NCBI GenBank assembly: GCA_965248765.1
Contig: CBDFKF010000002.1
Location: 186,001 to 250,000, forward strand
Direction of reading: 5' to 3'
Length of the DNA: 64,000 nucleotides
Source of the DNA: CBDFKF01 sp965248765
GTDB lineage: Bacteria; Pseudomonadota; Alphaproteobacteria; VGEJ01
The notes under the pieces are model-generated. The model was not told the origin of the DNA. It saw nothing but the letters and a program-made list of their open reading frames with translations, and did not search any database. Positions 34,644 through 43,209 of this stretch are shown here, piece by piece. The position numbers and the translations under genes were made by a program. Within the stretch, counting starts at the first letter, position 1, and each line of letters starts with the position of its first letter.

Positions 34644-35819
34644 ATGCGCCGGACAGAGCAGTTGCAGGGACTGAGATTGATGAAGTTCGAGGAGGTTTAC
34701 GGCCGCACCCATCGGGGTTGCTTGAGCCAAGCCGAGGCGGCGGAGGTTCTCGGCGTTTCAGAGCGCACCTTCCGGCGCTGGCGCGACCGCTATGAGGCGG
34801 ACGGCGCGGAAGGGCTCTACGATCGCCGTCTGGGCCGGGTCTCGGCGCGGCGCGCGGCGGTCGACGAGGTGACGGCGCTGTTGGCGCTGTTCGACACCCG
34901 CTACTGGGACTTCACCGCCAAGCACTTCCACGAGAAGCTGGTCGCGGACTATGCCTTCAAGCGCAGCTACAACTGGGTGCGGCTGAGCTTGCAGGCCCAT
35001 GGGCGAAGACGGGCGGCGCCCAGGCGCGGGGCGCACCGGCGCAAGCGGCCGCGCCGCGTGCTGCCCGGCATGATGCTGCATCAAGACGGCTCAAGCCACG
35101 CGTGGGTCCCCGATCAGTGGTGGGACCTGATCGTCACCATGGACGACACCACCAGTGAGATCTACTCGGCCTTCTTCGTCGCCGAAGAGGGCACGATGTC
35201 GAGCTTTCAGGGGGTGTCCGAGGCGATCCGGGCCAAGGGGCTGTTCTGCTCGCTCTATGCCGACCGCGCCGGCCACTACTGGCACACCCCTGAGGCCGGC
35301 GGCACGGTCGACAAGGACAATCCGACCCAGTTCGGCCGCGCCCTGGCCCAGCTCGGCATCGAGCTGATCCCGGCCTACTCGCCCGAGGCAAGGGGGCGCT
35401 CGGAACGCATGTTCGCCACCCTGCAGAAGCGCCTGCCCCAGGAGCTCAGGCTCGCCGGCATCACCGACATGGCCCAGGCCAACCGCTTCCTCAAGGAGCT
35501 CTACCTGCCAGGCCACAACGCCCGCTTCGCGGTGCCGCCGGAAGCCGAGGGCACCGCCTTCGTGCCCTTCGCCGGTACCCTCGACGACATCCTCTGCGTG
35601 CAGCAGGAGCGCACCGTCTCCAACGACAATACCGTGCGCTACAAACGCCTGGTGCTGGCGATCCCGCCCGACCGCCATCGCCGCCACTACGTCAAGGCAA
35701 GGGTCCGGGTCCACGAATACCCCGACCGCACCCTCGCCGTCTTCCATGGGCCGCGCTGCCTGGCCCGATACCAGGCCGACGGATCGCCCATCAACACAAG
35801 CCACAGACAGGCCGCGTGA
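34644..35819 (+). CDS. ISNCY-family transposase
   Basis: 391 residues, intact. N-terminal helix-turn-helix region (LSQAEAAEVLGVSERTFRRW), an arginine-rich linker, then a DDE/rve-type core: LHQDGSSHAWV (first Asp), a SLYADRAGHYW block (second Asp) and GIELIPAYSPEARGRSERM (Glu in the last motif). Typical of the ISNCY/IS1202-like transposases of proteobacteria. The C-terminal part (VRVHEYPDRTLAVFHGPRCL) is a beta-rich tail. The last 174 codons also exist in the inverted fragment at 27511-28146. Confidence 0.92.
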   Translation: MRRTEQLQGLRLMKFEEVYGRTHRGCLSQAEAAEVLGVSERTFRRWRDRYEADGAEGLYDRRLGRVSARRAAVDEVTALLALFDTRYWDFTAKHFHEKLVADYAFKRSYNWVRLSLQAHGRRRAAPRRGAHRRKRPRRVLPGMMLHQDGSSHAWVPDQWWDLIVTMDDTTSEIYSAFFVAEEGTMSSFQGVSEAIRAKGLFCSLYADRAGHYWHTPEAGGTVDKDNPTQFGRALAQLGIELIPAYSPEARGRSERMFATLQKRLPQELRLAGITDMAQANRFLKELYLPGHNARFAVPPEAEGTAFVPFAGTLDDILCVQQERTVSNDNTVRYKRLVLAIPPDRHRRHYVKARVRVHEYPDRTLAVFHGPRCLARYQADGSPINTSHRQAA

Positions 35820-35836
35820 TCCGCTTCGACGCGACC

Positions 35837-35889
35837 GGCCAGTGGATAAGGGGACGGCCGCTCCGCGCCCGACCCCTTATCCACTGGCC
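35837..35889. repeat. 17-bp perfect hairpin near IS right end
   Basis: GGCCAGTGGATAAGGGG followed by a 19-base GC-rich loop and the exact reverse complement; located 18 bases after the transposase stop. It would make a very stable RNA hairpin that could stop transcription or protect the transcript end. Also present in the fragment copy at 27554-27606. Confidence 0.8.
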
Positions 35890-36029
35890 CAACAACCACA
35901 ACTGAAGCGGTCAATTCAGTTTGTTCTCGACAGGCGTTTGGACCGCAGCCACGGCCGGCGAGCGACGCGCCGGGTAGCGGCCTGCTTTTTCTGGCTTCCT
36001 TCGGCGACCGGTCTGACGCGCTATGAGTC

Positions 36030-37035
36030 ATGTCCGCGACCCGAGCCGCGGTCCACCAGCCGGCCGCCAGCGGCGCAGCCCCGGAGCATGCCGCCGGCGA
36101 TGCAATCAGCATCGTCAAGCTTGTCAATCGCCGGACCCATGTCGCCGTCACGTGGGGCGATGGGCACCTGAGTCGCTTCCACGCCGTGTGGCTGCGCGAT
36201 AATTGTCACTGCGCGGCCTGCCGCGATCCCCAAACCGGCCAGCGGCTGATCGATATTGCCACATTGCCGGACGATATCCTGATAGACAGCTCCGCTGCCG
36301 GCGCCGAGCTTTCGCTTACTTTCACACCCGAGGCACACCGCGGCCGCATCCCCAGCGCTTGGCTGCGCGCCCATTGCTACGCGACTGAAAGCCGCCATGC
36401 TCGCCTCGCACAGCCTCGACTGTGGGACAGCCAGATTAGCAACACCCTACCCGAGGCGGACCATGCCGAGGTGATAGCGATCCGGGCGTCACTTGGCCTC
36501 TGGCTCGCCCTCATCCAGACCTACGGCTTCGCATTGCTCCGCGGCGTGCCGCTTGAGGACGGTCAAGTGGTCAGCATCGCGGCGCTGTTCGGCTTCGTGC
36601 GCGAGACCAACTACGGCCGATTCTTCGATGTGCGCACGAAGCCGACGGCGAACAATCTCGCCTTCACCGGCCATGCGCTCGGCGCTCACACCGACAATCC
36701 GTATCGCGACCCAGTGCCTGGTCTGCAGTTGCTGCATTGTCTGGAGGCTGGCGCCGAGGGAGGTGAGTCCGTCCTCGTTGACGGCTTCCACGCCGCCGAA
36801 TTATTGCGTCGGCGTGCGCCCGAGCAGTTCGCATTGCTCAGCCGCTACGAGGTGCCGTTTCGCTTCAGCGATGCCGAGTGCGACCTGCGGGCCAGGGGGC
36901 CGCTGATCGAGTTCGATCACGACGGGGTGGTGAGCGCCGTCCGTTACAACAACCGATCGGCCGATGCCCTCGACCTGCCGACAGACATCGTGCCCGACTT
37001 CTACGAGGCATACCGGCACTTCGGGGATCGGGCCA
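36030..37035 (+). pseudogene. tmpA: TmpA-like 2OG dioxygenase, C-terminally truncated
   Basis: About 335 codons. N-terminal DUF971/GBBH-like zinc domain (HAVWLRDNCHCAACRDPQTG), then the dioxygenase barrel with the first iron ligands HTD in ALGAHTDNPYRDP, and LLHCLEAGAEGGESVLVDG. The sequence is cut after YEAYRHFGDR, so the last 80-90 residues with the distal His and the 2-oxoglutarate-binding Arg are missing. The fused downstream sequence is a TmpB/PhnZ-like HD oxygenase. TmpA hydroxylates 2-(trimethylamino)ethylphosphonate. The neighbour identifies it as TmpA rather than BBOX, but both are homologous. Likely non-functional. Confidence 0.75.
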
Positions 37036-37059
37036 TGACGCGATCAACAGCGAGCGTGG

Positions 37060-37507
37060 CCGACGACCCGACGGGCTGGCCGCCTCGTCAGGAGCGCCGG
37101 AGCCTCTGGTTGTCGCGGCGTTGTTGCACGACATCGGCCATCTCGTTGAAGCCGAAGCGTCCGAGTCCGATTGGCACCGCCGGCACGACGCGGTCGGCGG
37201 CGCGTATCTCGTACGCTGGTTCGGACCTGCGGTGTCCGCGCCGGCGCGCCTTCATGTCGAGGCCAAGCGCTACCTCTGCGCCGTCGAGCCAGACTATGGA
37301 AGGAATCCCTCGCCGGCCTCGCTGCACACCCTTGCGCTTCAGGGCGGACCGATGGACACGACACAGATCCGGGAGTTCGAATCCCAGCCGCAAGCGAGCG
37401 ACGCGGTAATGTTACGGCGCTGGGACGACGCAGCCAAGGTGCCGGACCGCAGCGCGGCGGAATTTGGCGATTATCGCCGGCTGATCGAGTCCCTCGCAGT
37501 CGTCTAG
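37060..37507 (+). pseudogene. tmpB: TmpB/PhnZ-like HD-domain oxygenase, N-terminally truncated
   Basis: About 145 codons in the frame that contains VVAALLHDIGHLVEAEA (His-Asp pair), RRHDAVGGAYL, ARLHVEAKRYLCAVEPDYG, LALQGGPMD and MLRRWDDAAKVPD, all characteristic of PhnZ/TmpB mixed-valent di-iron oxygenases. The first helix with the first His ligand is missing; a deletion joined it to TmpA in a different frame near 37035-37080. TmpB turns hydroxylated trimethylaminoethylphosphonate into glycine betaine and phosphate. As it stands it has no start codon of its own. Confidence 0.78.
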
Positions 37508-37563
37508 ACATAAGTCGGGCACACGGCTCCGCAGAATACAGGTTCGATCTCAGGGTCAGATCG

Positions 37564-38630
37564 ATGAAGCTCTTGACGACGACTGTCGGCGCTTATCCGA
37601 AACCAAGCTATGTCCCCATCAGCGATTGGTTCACGAATCCGCCCGATGCCGTAATCGCACCCACCGCGCGCCGCCTCGCCGAGCTGGCGGCGGCAGGTGA
37701 TTGCGCCGAGGCTCTGTTCGTGCGGGCGATTGGCGAAGCCGTCCGCGATCAAGTCGAGGCGGGGATCGATGTTCCGACCGATGGCGAGATCCGCCGCGAG
37801 AATTACATCCACTACCATTGCCGGCACCTCACGGGTATCGACTTCGAACAGCTTGCCGAGCACCGCATGCGCCGCGCCGTCCGAGCGCAATTGCCGACGA
37901 TCACCGGTGCCATCGCGCCCAAGGCGCGGTCTTTTCTTGTGCACGATTGGCGTATCGCGCAGGCGGCCACCGACCATCCCGTCAAGATGACGCTGCCGGG
38001 ACCGATGACGATCTCCGACAGCCTCGTCGATGGGTACTACGGCGATCGGACGCGCCTCGGGGCGGACCTGGCGACAGCGTTGAACGCCGAAATGCAGGCA
38101 TTGGCCGATGCCGGCTGTACCCATATTCAGGTCGATGAGCCAGTCCTTGCCCGCGATACCGCGGCCGCTCTCGACCACGGCCTCCATAACTTGGTCCGCT
38201 GTTTCGACGGATTGCCGGGCAGCGTTGCGCGCATCGTTCACATCTGCTGCGGCTACCCCGATCGCCTCGACAGCCCGGACTACCCAAAAGCGCCCAACGA
38301 CGCCTATCTTGAGCTCGCCGAGGGGCTCGATGCGGCGCCCATTGACCAGGTCAGCATCGAGGATGCACATCGCCACAACGATTTGGCGCAACTGCTGCCA
38401 CGGCTCCGCGACACCACCGTAATTCTGGGAGTCTTGACTATCGCCAGCAGCCGTCCGGAAGGTGTGGACGAGATCCGGACGAGATCCGCGACCGGGTTGG
38501 CGAGGCGCTTGGCCATATCGAGGCCGAGCGTTTGGTCATCGCCCCTGACTGCGGCCTCGGTTTCCTCGGGCGCGACCTCTCTTTGCGTAAGCTCCGCACG
38601 ATGACCGCCGCGGCGCAGCTAGTCCCGTAG
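37564..38630 (+). pseudogene. MetE-like cobalamin-independent methyltransferase, frameshifted
   Basis: The ATG at 37564 opens a MetE C-terminal-type barrel: LTTTVGAYPKP, VPTDGEIRRENYIHY, LPGPMTISDSLVDGYYGDR, HIQVDEPVLARD, VHICCGYPD and DQVSIEDAH. An exact 11-bp tandem duplication (GACGAGATCCG at 38467-38477 and again 38478-38488) shifts the frame in the last 60 residues; with one unit removed the gene continues as HIEAERLVIAPDCGLGFLGR to a TAG at 38628. The zinc ligands (HxCC, and the C-terminal Cys in PDCGLG) are all there in the restored protein. It probably moved a methyl group to or from a thiol or tetrahydrofolate. No regulator is nearby. Confidence 0.78.
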
Positions 38631-38648
38631 GAGCGCGCCGCACCCGCC

Positions 38649-39908
38649 CTAGTAGGTGTAGTCGCGGCCTTGGGACTTGGCGAGCTCGCGCGCGCTCGGG
38701 TTGACCGAGGGCCGGAACGGGATCTCGACCACCTCGGCGGCCACCGGCTGGCCGGGCGTTTCGGCGTAAGGCTCGGGCAGGTCCACCGTGAGCGTGGTGC
38801 CGATCGCCGATTGCGCGATCGGCACGAACCCCATCGCGATGTTGGTCTCAAGCTCGGGCGAGTACCACGGCGAGGTGATATAGCCGAGCGGCGCCCCGCC
38901 CGCATCACCGATCAGCCAGAAGTCCGGCGCGTAGTCGTCGATCGGCTTGCCGCCCAGACGCAGCCCGACGAGGGTCTGCGCGAACGGTGGATTGCCGGCC
39001 TCGACCTGGTCGCGCATGCGCTCAAGCGCCACCTTGCCGACGTAGTCGGCGGTCTTCTTGCGCGGCACCTGGTAGCCGAGATTGACCTGGAACGGCACGT
39101 GCTCCCAGTCCATGTCCTGGCCCCACGACAGGATGCCGGCGGCAATGCGGCGGTGATGCGCTGGCGCGATCACCATCAGCTGGTGCTTTTTGCCGGCCTC
39201 CAGCACCGCATTCCACATGTCCTCGGCATAGAGCGTCGCATCGCGCAGATAGATCTCGTAGCCCTTCTCACCGGAAAAGCCGCTCTGGGAGATCAGGCAC
39301 TCGCGACCGCCGACCGTGGCCGCCAGCATCCCGTAGGGCGGCACGTCGTGGAGGCCGGAGCCAACGAGGTCGGCCATCAACGCTTCTGACTTCGGGCCTT
39401 GGATCTGCACCGGCGAGACGTCGATCTCGGCAATCTCGACGTCGAACTTCATGCCGACGTTGACCCCCTGCAGCCACAGCATCATGTCGGAGTCGGCAAG
39501 GCTGAACCAGAACTCGTCCGCTGCCGGGCGCAGCAGCACCGGATCATTGAGGATGCCGCCGCGCTCGTTGCAGAGGATCACGTAGCGCCCGGTCATCGGC
39601 TTGATGCGGGTGGCATCGCGGGTGACGACATAGTTGACGAAGGCCTCGGCATCGGCGCCCTTGACCTGAATCTGGCGCTCGACCGCGACGTTCCACATGG
39701 TGACGTGGTTGACGATCGCCTCGTACTCGACCATCGCGCCGCCGTCTTCACGCTTCACGTAGCCGCGGGGGTGGTACATGCGGTTGTAGATGGTCGCCCG
39801 CCAACACCCCTCTTGCATCGAGAGGTGCCAGTAGGGTGATTTGCGCACCCGCGTCGAGATCAGCAGCTCGACCGGTGTCGGCCCGCTCTGGCGCAGGTTG
39901 TAGGGCAC
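38649..39908 (-). CDS. GcvT/DmdA-like aminomethyltransferase
   Basis: 419 residues from a GTG at 39908; the open frame runs further upstream but without conserved sequence, and homologues begin near SGPTPVELLISTRVRKSPYW. The GcvT fold is clear: WRATIYNRMYHPRGYV, GGAMVEYEAIVNHVTMWNVA, VKGADAEAFVNYVVTRDAT, ISQSGFSGEKGYEIY and VNLGYQVPRKKTADYVGK. The closest group appears to be DMSP demethylase DmdA and related tetrahydrofolate-dependent demethylases. Beside betaine-producing genes it might move a methyl group from a betaine or dimethylglycine to tetrahydrofolate; this is inference. Stop lies 19 bases from the convergent MetE-like gene. Confidence 0.78.
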   Translation of the reverse strand: MPYNLRQSGPTPVELLISTRVRKSPYWHLSMQEGCWRATIYNRMYHPRGYVKREDGGAMVEYEAIVNHVTMWNVAVERQIQVKGADAEAFVNYVVTRDATRIKPMTGRYVILCNERGGILNDPVLLRPAADEFWFSLADSDMMLWLQGVNVGMKFDVEIAEIDVSPVQIQGPKSEALMADLVGSGLHDVPPYGMLAATVGGRECLISQSGFSGEKGYEIYLRDATLYAEDMWNAVLEAGKKHQLMVIAPAHHRRIAAGILSWGQDMDWEHVPFQVNLGYQVPRKKTADYVGKVALERMRDQVEAGNPPFAQTLVGLRLGGKPIDDYAPDFWLIGDAGGAPLGYITSPWYSPELETNIAMGFVPIAQSAIGTTLTVDLPEPYAETPGQPVAAEVVEIPFRPSVNPSARELAKSQGRDYTY

Positions 39909-40029
39909 CTTGCGATCGCTCTGATCGACCGATGCTGGCGCGCCCCTCGTGGCGGCGCGGAGCCCGCTTACTATGTCAGGTCTTGATCCGCCGATGAACC
40001 GCCTCGCCGATCGCTGCGCGGTCCGAACC

Positions 40030-41682
40030 TCACGCCGGTGCGCGTGCGGTTTTCGGCGGGGCGTAGACCGGAACATCCGTCGGCGGCAGTGGGGATTTGC
40101 CTAGCACCGCATCGGCGAGTTTCTCTGCCATCATGATGGTGGGGGCATTGAGGTTGCCACTGACAATGCTCGGCATGATCGATGCGTCGATGACGCGCAG
40201 CGCCTCGGTCCCGTGTACCCGGCCCGCAGTGTCGACGACCGCCATCGGATCGCTGCCCATGCGGCAACTGCAGGCCGCGTGATAGGCGCTTTCGGCCTTC
40301 GCCCGCACAAACGCGTCGATCTCCCCATCGCTCTCGACATCTACGCCGGGTTGCAGCTCCTTGCCCCGATAGGGATCAAAGGCACGTTGCGCGAAGATGT
40401 GCCGGGTCAGCCGCACGGCCGCCCGCATCTCGCGACGGTCTTGTTCGCTTCCCATGTAGTTGAACCGGATCGTTGGCGGGGCGAACGGATCGGCTGAGCG
40501 GAGCCGCACCGCGCCGGAGCTGGTCGGGCGCATAGGACCGACATGGGCCTGGAAGCCGTGTTGATCGTGTGCACTACGACCGTCGTAGGAGATCGCGAGC
40601 GGCAGGAAGTGATACTGGAGGTCGGGATGGGCAGCGCCCGGATGACTGCGAATGAAGGCGCCCGCCTCGAAGTGGTTGGTCGCCCCATGGCCGCGATGGA
40701 ACAGGAGCCATTCGAGCCCCACGTGGAGCCGGCCGAATGGCCGCGTCGCAGCATGCAGCGACACCGGTTGCGTACATGCGTACTGGACGTAGATCTCAAG
40801 GTGATCCTGCAAGCTCTCGCCGACCCCTGGCAAATTGGCGACGAGGGCGACACCGAGCTCGCGCAGCGGATCTGCCGGTCCAACTCCCGATAGCATCAGA
40901 AGCTGCGGCGAGTTGATGGCGCCGCCGGCCAGGATCACTTCGCATTTGACGCGGACCTCATGCACCTCACCGGCCCGCCTGTAGGCCACGCCCACCGCGC
41001 GGGTATCCTCGAACAGGATTCGCATCGCCCGCGCGCCGGCGATGACACGCAGATTGGGCCGCACCTGCGCCGCGCGCAGATAGGCCGTGGCAGCACTCCA
41101 GCGCCGGCCGCGATGGACCGTCATGTCCATAAGGCCGAAGCCCTCCTGCTGATAACCGTTCATATCCTCGGTCGCTGGGTAGCTGGCCTCGATGCCCGCC
41201 GCGATAAAGGCGCGCGCGAGTGGGTTTGTGGCAGCGCCGGTCGTCACCCGCAGGGGGCCATCGCCGCCGCGGTAGTCGTCGCCACCGGACTCGCGGCTCT
41301 CGGCGCGTTTGAAGTAAGGCAGCACCTCGGCATACGACCACCCCAGCGCGCCCAGCTCGGCCCAGCGGTCGTAGTCGAGCGCGTGGCCGCGCACATAGAC
41401 CATGCCGTTGATCGAGGACGAGCCGCCGATTACCCGGCCGCGCGGGCAATCCATGGACCGCCCGTCCAAATCCGGTTCGGCCTCGGTCCGATAGGCCCAA
41501 TTGAAGCGCTCGCTCTGAAGCGGATAGGCGAATGCCGCGGGCATGTGGATGACAAGACTGCTATCGTACGGCCCGGCCTCAAGCACCAGCACCTCGCAAT
41601 CGGGCGCGGCCGAGAGCCGGTTGGCGAGCACGCAGCCGGCCGATCCCGCGCCGATGATGACGTAGTCTGGTTCGCCTCGCAT
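40030..41682 (-). CDS. GMC-family choline-dehydrogenase-like oxidoreductase
   Basis: 550 residues from the ATG at 41682; a TTG at 41712 with an AAGGA upstream is also possible. FAD-binding site DYVIIGAGSAGCVLANRLS, then EAGPYDSS, the GMC signature PRGRVIGGSSSINGMVYVRG and a second one in GGAINSPQLLMLSGVGP; the C-terminal active-site region has HAACSCRMGSDPMAVVD and GNLNAPTIMMAEKLAD. It oxidises an alcohol to an aldehyde, and in this neighbourhood choline to betaine aldehyde is likely, although alcohol dehydrogenases in this family look very similar. No BetB aldehyde dehydrogenase or BetI regulator is seen in the window. Confidence 0.87.
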   Translation of the reverse strand: MRGEPDYVIIGAGSAGCVLANRLSAAPDCEVLVLEAGPYDSSLVIHMPAAFAYPLQSERFNWAYRTEAEPDLDGRSMDCPRGRVIGGSSSINGMVYVRGHALDYDRWAELGALGWSYAEVLPYFKRAESRESGGDDYRGGDGPLRVTTGAATNPLARAFIAAGIEASYPATEDMNGYQQEGFGLMDMTVHRGRRWSAATAYLRAAQVRPNLRVIAGARAMRILFEDTRAVGVAYRRAGEVHEVRVKCEVILAGGAINSPQLLMLSGVGPADPLRELGVALVANLPGVGESLQDHLEIYVQYACTQPVSLHAATRPFGRLHVGLEWLLFHRGHGATNHFEAGAFIRSHPGAAHPDLQYHFLPLAISYDGRSAHDQHGFQAHVGPMRPTSSGAVRLRSADPFAPPTIRFNYMGSEQDRREMRAAVRLTRHIFAQRAFDPYRGKELQPGVDVESDGEIDAFVRAKAESAYHAACSCRMGSDPMAVVDTAGRVHGTEALRVIDASIMPSIVSGNLNAPTIMMAEKLADAVLGKSPLPPTDVPVYAPPKTARAPA

Positions 41683-41712
41683 CGCATCACCGAAAGACCT
41701 AGCTTCCGTCAA

Positions 41713-41938
41713 TCAGGATGTCCTTGCAACGCGCCAATTGCGTTGGCAGTAACTCGTGGGTTGATGGTCGGGCTGACAGCGGACGCTGTCGATCGAAAAG
41801 CGGACGCTGCGACGGAGAGTCCGCTTGGCGCTCGGCTAAAGCGGACTGAAACAGGATGAAAGCAGGTCTATTTTTTTGTTTTCCGCGCACCGTTGGTTCC
41901 GTAGGATTCTCAAGAGGTCTCCAAACCGGCGGGGATTC
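41713..41938. other. upstream region of GMC oxidoreductase with GCGGAC repeats
   Basis: No gene. Contains four 7-base AGCGGAC/GTCCGCT words at 41778-41784, 41799-41805, 41819-41825 and 41840-41846, able to form alternative hairpins; a T-run at about 41870 follows. These could be remnants of a repeated palindrome or a terminator. Confidence 0.5.
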
Positions 41939-41985
41939 GACTTTTAATCAGAGGGTCCCAGGTTCGAATCCTGGCGCGCCCACCA
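41939..41985 (+). repeat. attachment site copy 3 (tRNA-Lys 3' half)
   Basis: 47 bases identical to 19438-19484 over at least 46 bases, with the same single difference from the intact tRNA at 4157. The upstream flank is not a tRNA 5' half, so it is a recombination scar. It marks the right end of block B. The 264 bases up to the EamA start (41986-42249) contain nothing recognisable. Confidence 0.92.
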
Positions 41986-42249
41986 ATGTTTTCAAGGATT
42001 TATGCAACGGCCGGCGCTCGGTACGAACGGTGACGCCAACGTGTTTCAGCGGCTTATCTGCAAACGCTGACGCTGCAGGTGCTCACAACAGTCGGCGCCG
42101 CCAGGCCAACGCTGACGATCGTGGCGTTAGCCGTTCGCGTCGCGGAAGCGGTCGCCGAAAACCTGCGCGCCGACATCATCTAACCGGACCGGGCCGCGGC
42201 GGTCAGTCTGGCAGCCGTAAGTAATAGGCATCCCGCGAGAGGAGTCGTC

Positions 42250-43185
42250 ATGAGTAACAGATCGCGTCAGGGCCTGACCGTGCTGCCCTATTTGCTCCTT
42301 GTCTTGACGATGTGTTTCTGGGCGCTCAACAACATCATCTCGAAGATCGCAGTGGGAGATATGCCGCCGGCGGCGCTCGCCTTCTGGTCGTGGGCAATTG
42401 GCCTTGCAGTGCTAACGCCCTTTGCGTTACCGCGGGTGCTCGCGCGGCGTGACCTCGTCAAGCAGCACTGGCTCAAGATCGTGCTTATCGGCACGCTTGG
42501 CATTAACGTCTTTTACCACCTCTTCCTCAATGGCCTTTCGTACACCACCGCGATAAACGCGACCCTGGTATTGGGCACCATGCCGGTCGCCATTGTCGGC
42601 TTGTCGTGGCTTCTCTACCGCGATGTCGTCTCGTGGCGGCGGGCCGCCGGAACCGCCATCGCGCTGCTAGGCGTCGTTCTCGTCGTCGTCCGCGGCGATC
42701 TTGGCGTTCTGATCGGGCTCGACGTCAACATCGGCGACGTTCTGACGATCGGCGCGGTCGTGACGTGGGCGTTCTACACATTGTTCCTGCGATACATGCC
42801 CGAAGGCCTCGACCCGCTCGCCTTCTTGTGGATCTTCGCGCTGGGCGGCACTGTCGTGAACGGCGTGATCTATGTCTCGGAGGTGTTCGCACCGATGGGC
42901 TTCGCGCTCACCTGGGAGGCCGCGGCGATGATCGGGTATGTCTCGATCTTTCCGACCGTCCTCGCCTTTGTGTTCTACAACGCCGGCGTCCGCGCCCTTG
43001 GCCCCGCTGTCGCTGGCCAGTTCAATTATCTGTTGCCCATTCTCAGTGCGATCTTGGCGGTCGCACTTCTCGGTGAGGAACTCGAGCCATATCACCTGGT
43101 TGGCCTCGGTGTGATTCTGGCCGGCCTCTACTTTGCCACCGCGCCCGAGCGAGCACGAAGTCACACCGCTGCGCGAAGCGGTTGA
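42250..43185 (+). CDS. EamA/DMT-family inner-membrane transporter
   Basis: 311 residues with ten predicted membrane helices in two EamA halves (LLLVLTMCFWALNNIISKI in the first, VTWAFYTLFLRYMPEG in the second). The conserved Pro/Ala-rich GTMPVAIVGLSWLLYRD and AGQFNYLLPILSAILAVALLGEE segments are present. These proteins move small metabolites or act as exporters; the substrate cannot be read from sequence. An AGAGGAG site lies before the ATG. It lies just outside att copy 3 and converges with lptF. Confidence 0.9.
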   Translation: MSNRSRQGLTVLPYLLLVLTMCFWALNNIISKIAVGDMPPAALAFWSWAIGLAVLTPFALPRVLARRDLVKQHWLKIVLIGTLGINVFYHLFLNGLSYTTAINATLVLGTMPVAIVGLSWLLYRDVVSWRRAAGTAIALLGVVLVVVRGDLGVLIGLDVNIGDVLTIGAVVTWAFYTLFLRYMPEGLDPLAFLWIFALGGTVVNGVIYVSEVFAPMGFALTWEAAAMIGYVSIFPTVLAFVFYNAGVRALGPAVAGQFNYLLPILSAILAVALLGEELEPYHLVGLGVILAGLYFATAPERARSHTAARSG

Positions 43186-43209
43186 GCGGACGACAGACCG
43201 ATTGCGCCG

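Larger units (their letters stand above)
34561..35932 (+). mobile_element. ISNCY-family (IS1202-like) insertion sequence, complete
   Basis: 1372 bases. Ends: TGTCACTAACA at the left and the complement of TGTCGAGAACA at the right, imperfect terminal inverted repeats of about 25 bases with matching TGTC, AACA and CCG blocks. GGCGTTTGGACCG flanks the element directly at 34544-34556 and 35933-35945; the four bases between the left copy and the assumed end do not match on the right, so the exact target duplication is uncertain. One transposase fills the element, followed by a 53-base perfect hairpin. Confidence 0.8.

Noticed and set aside
40960..41859. Long plus-strand frame opposite the GMC oxidoreductase
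   Set aside because: It is antisense to a strongly conserved gene and lacks any domain signal.
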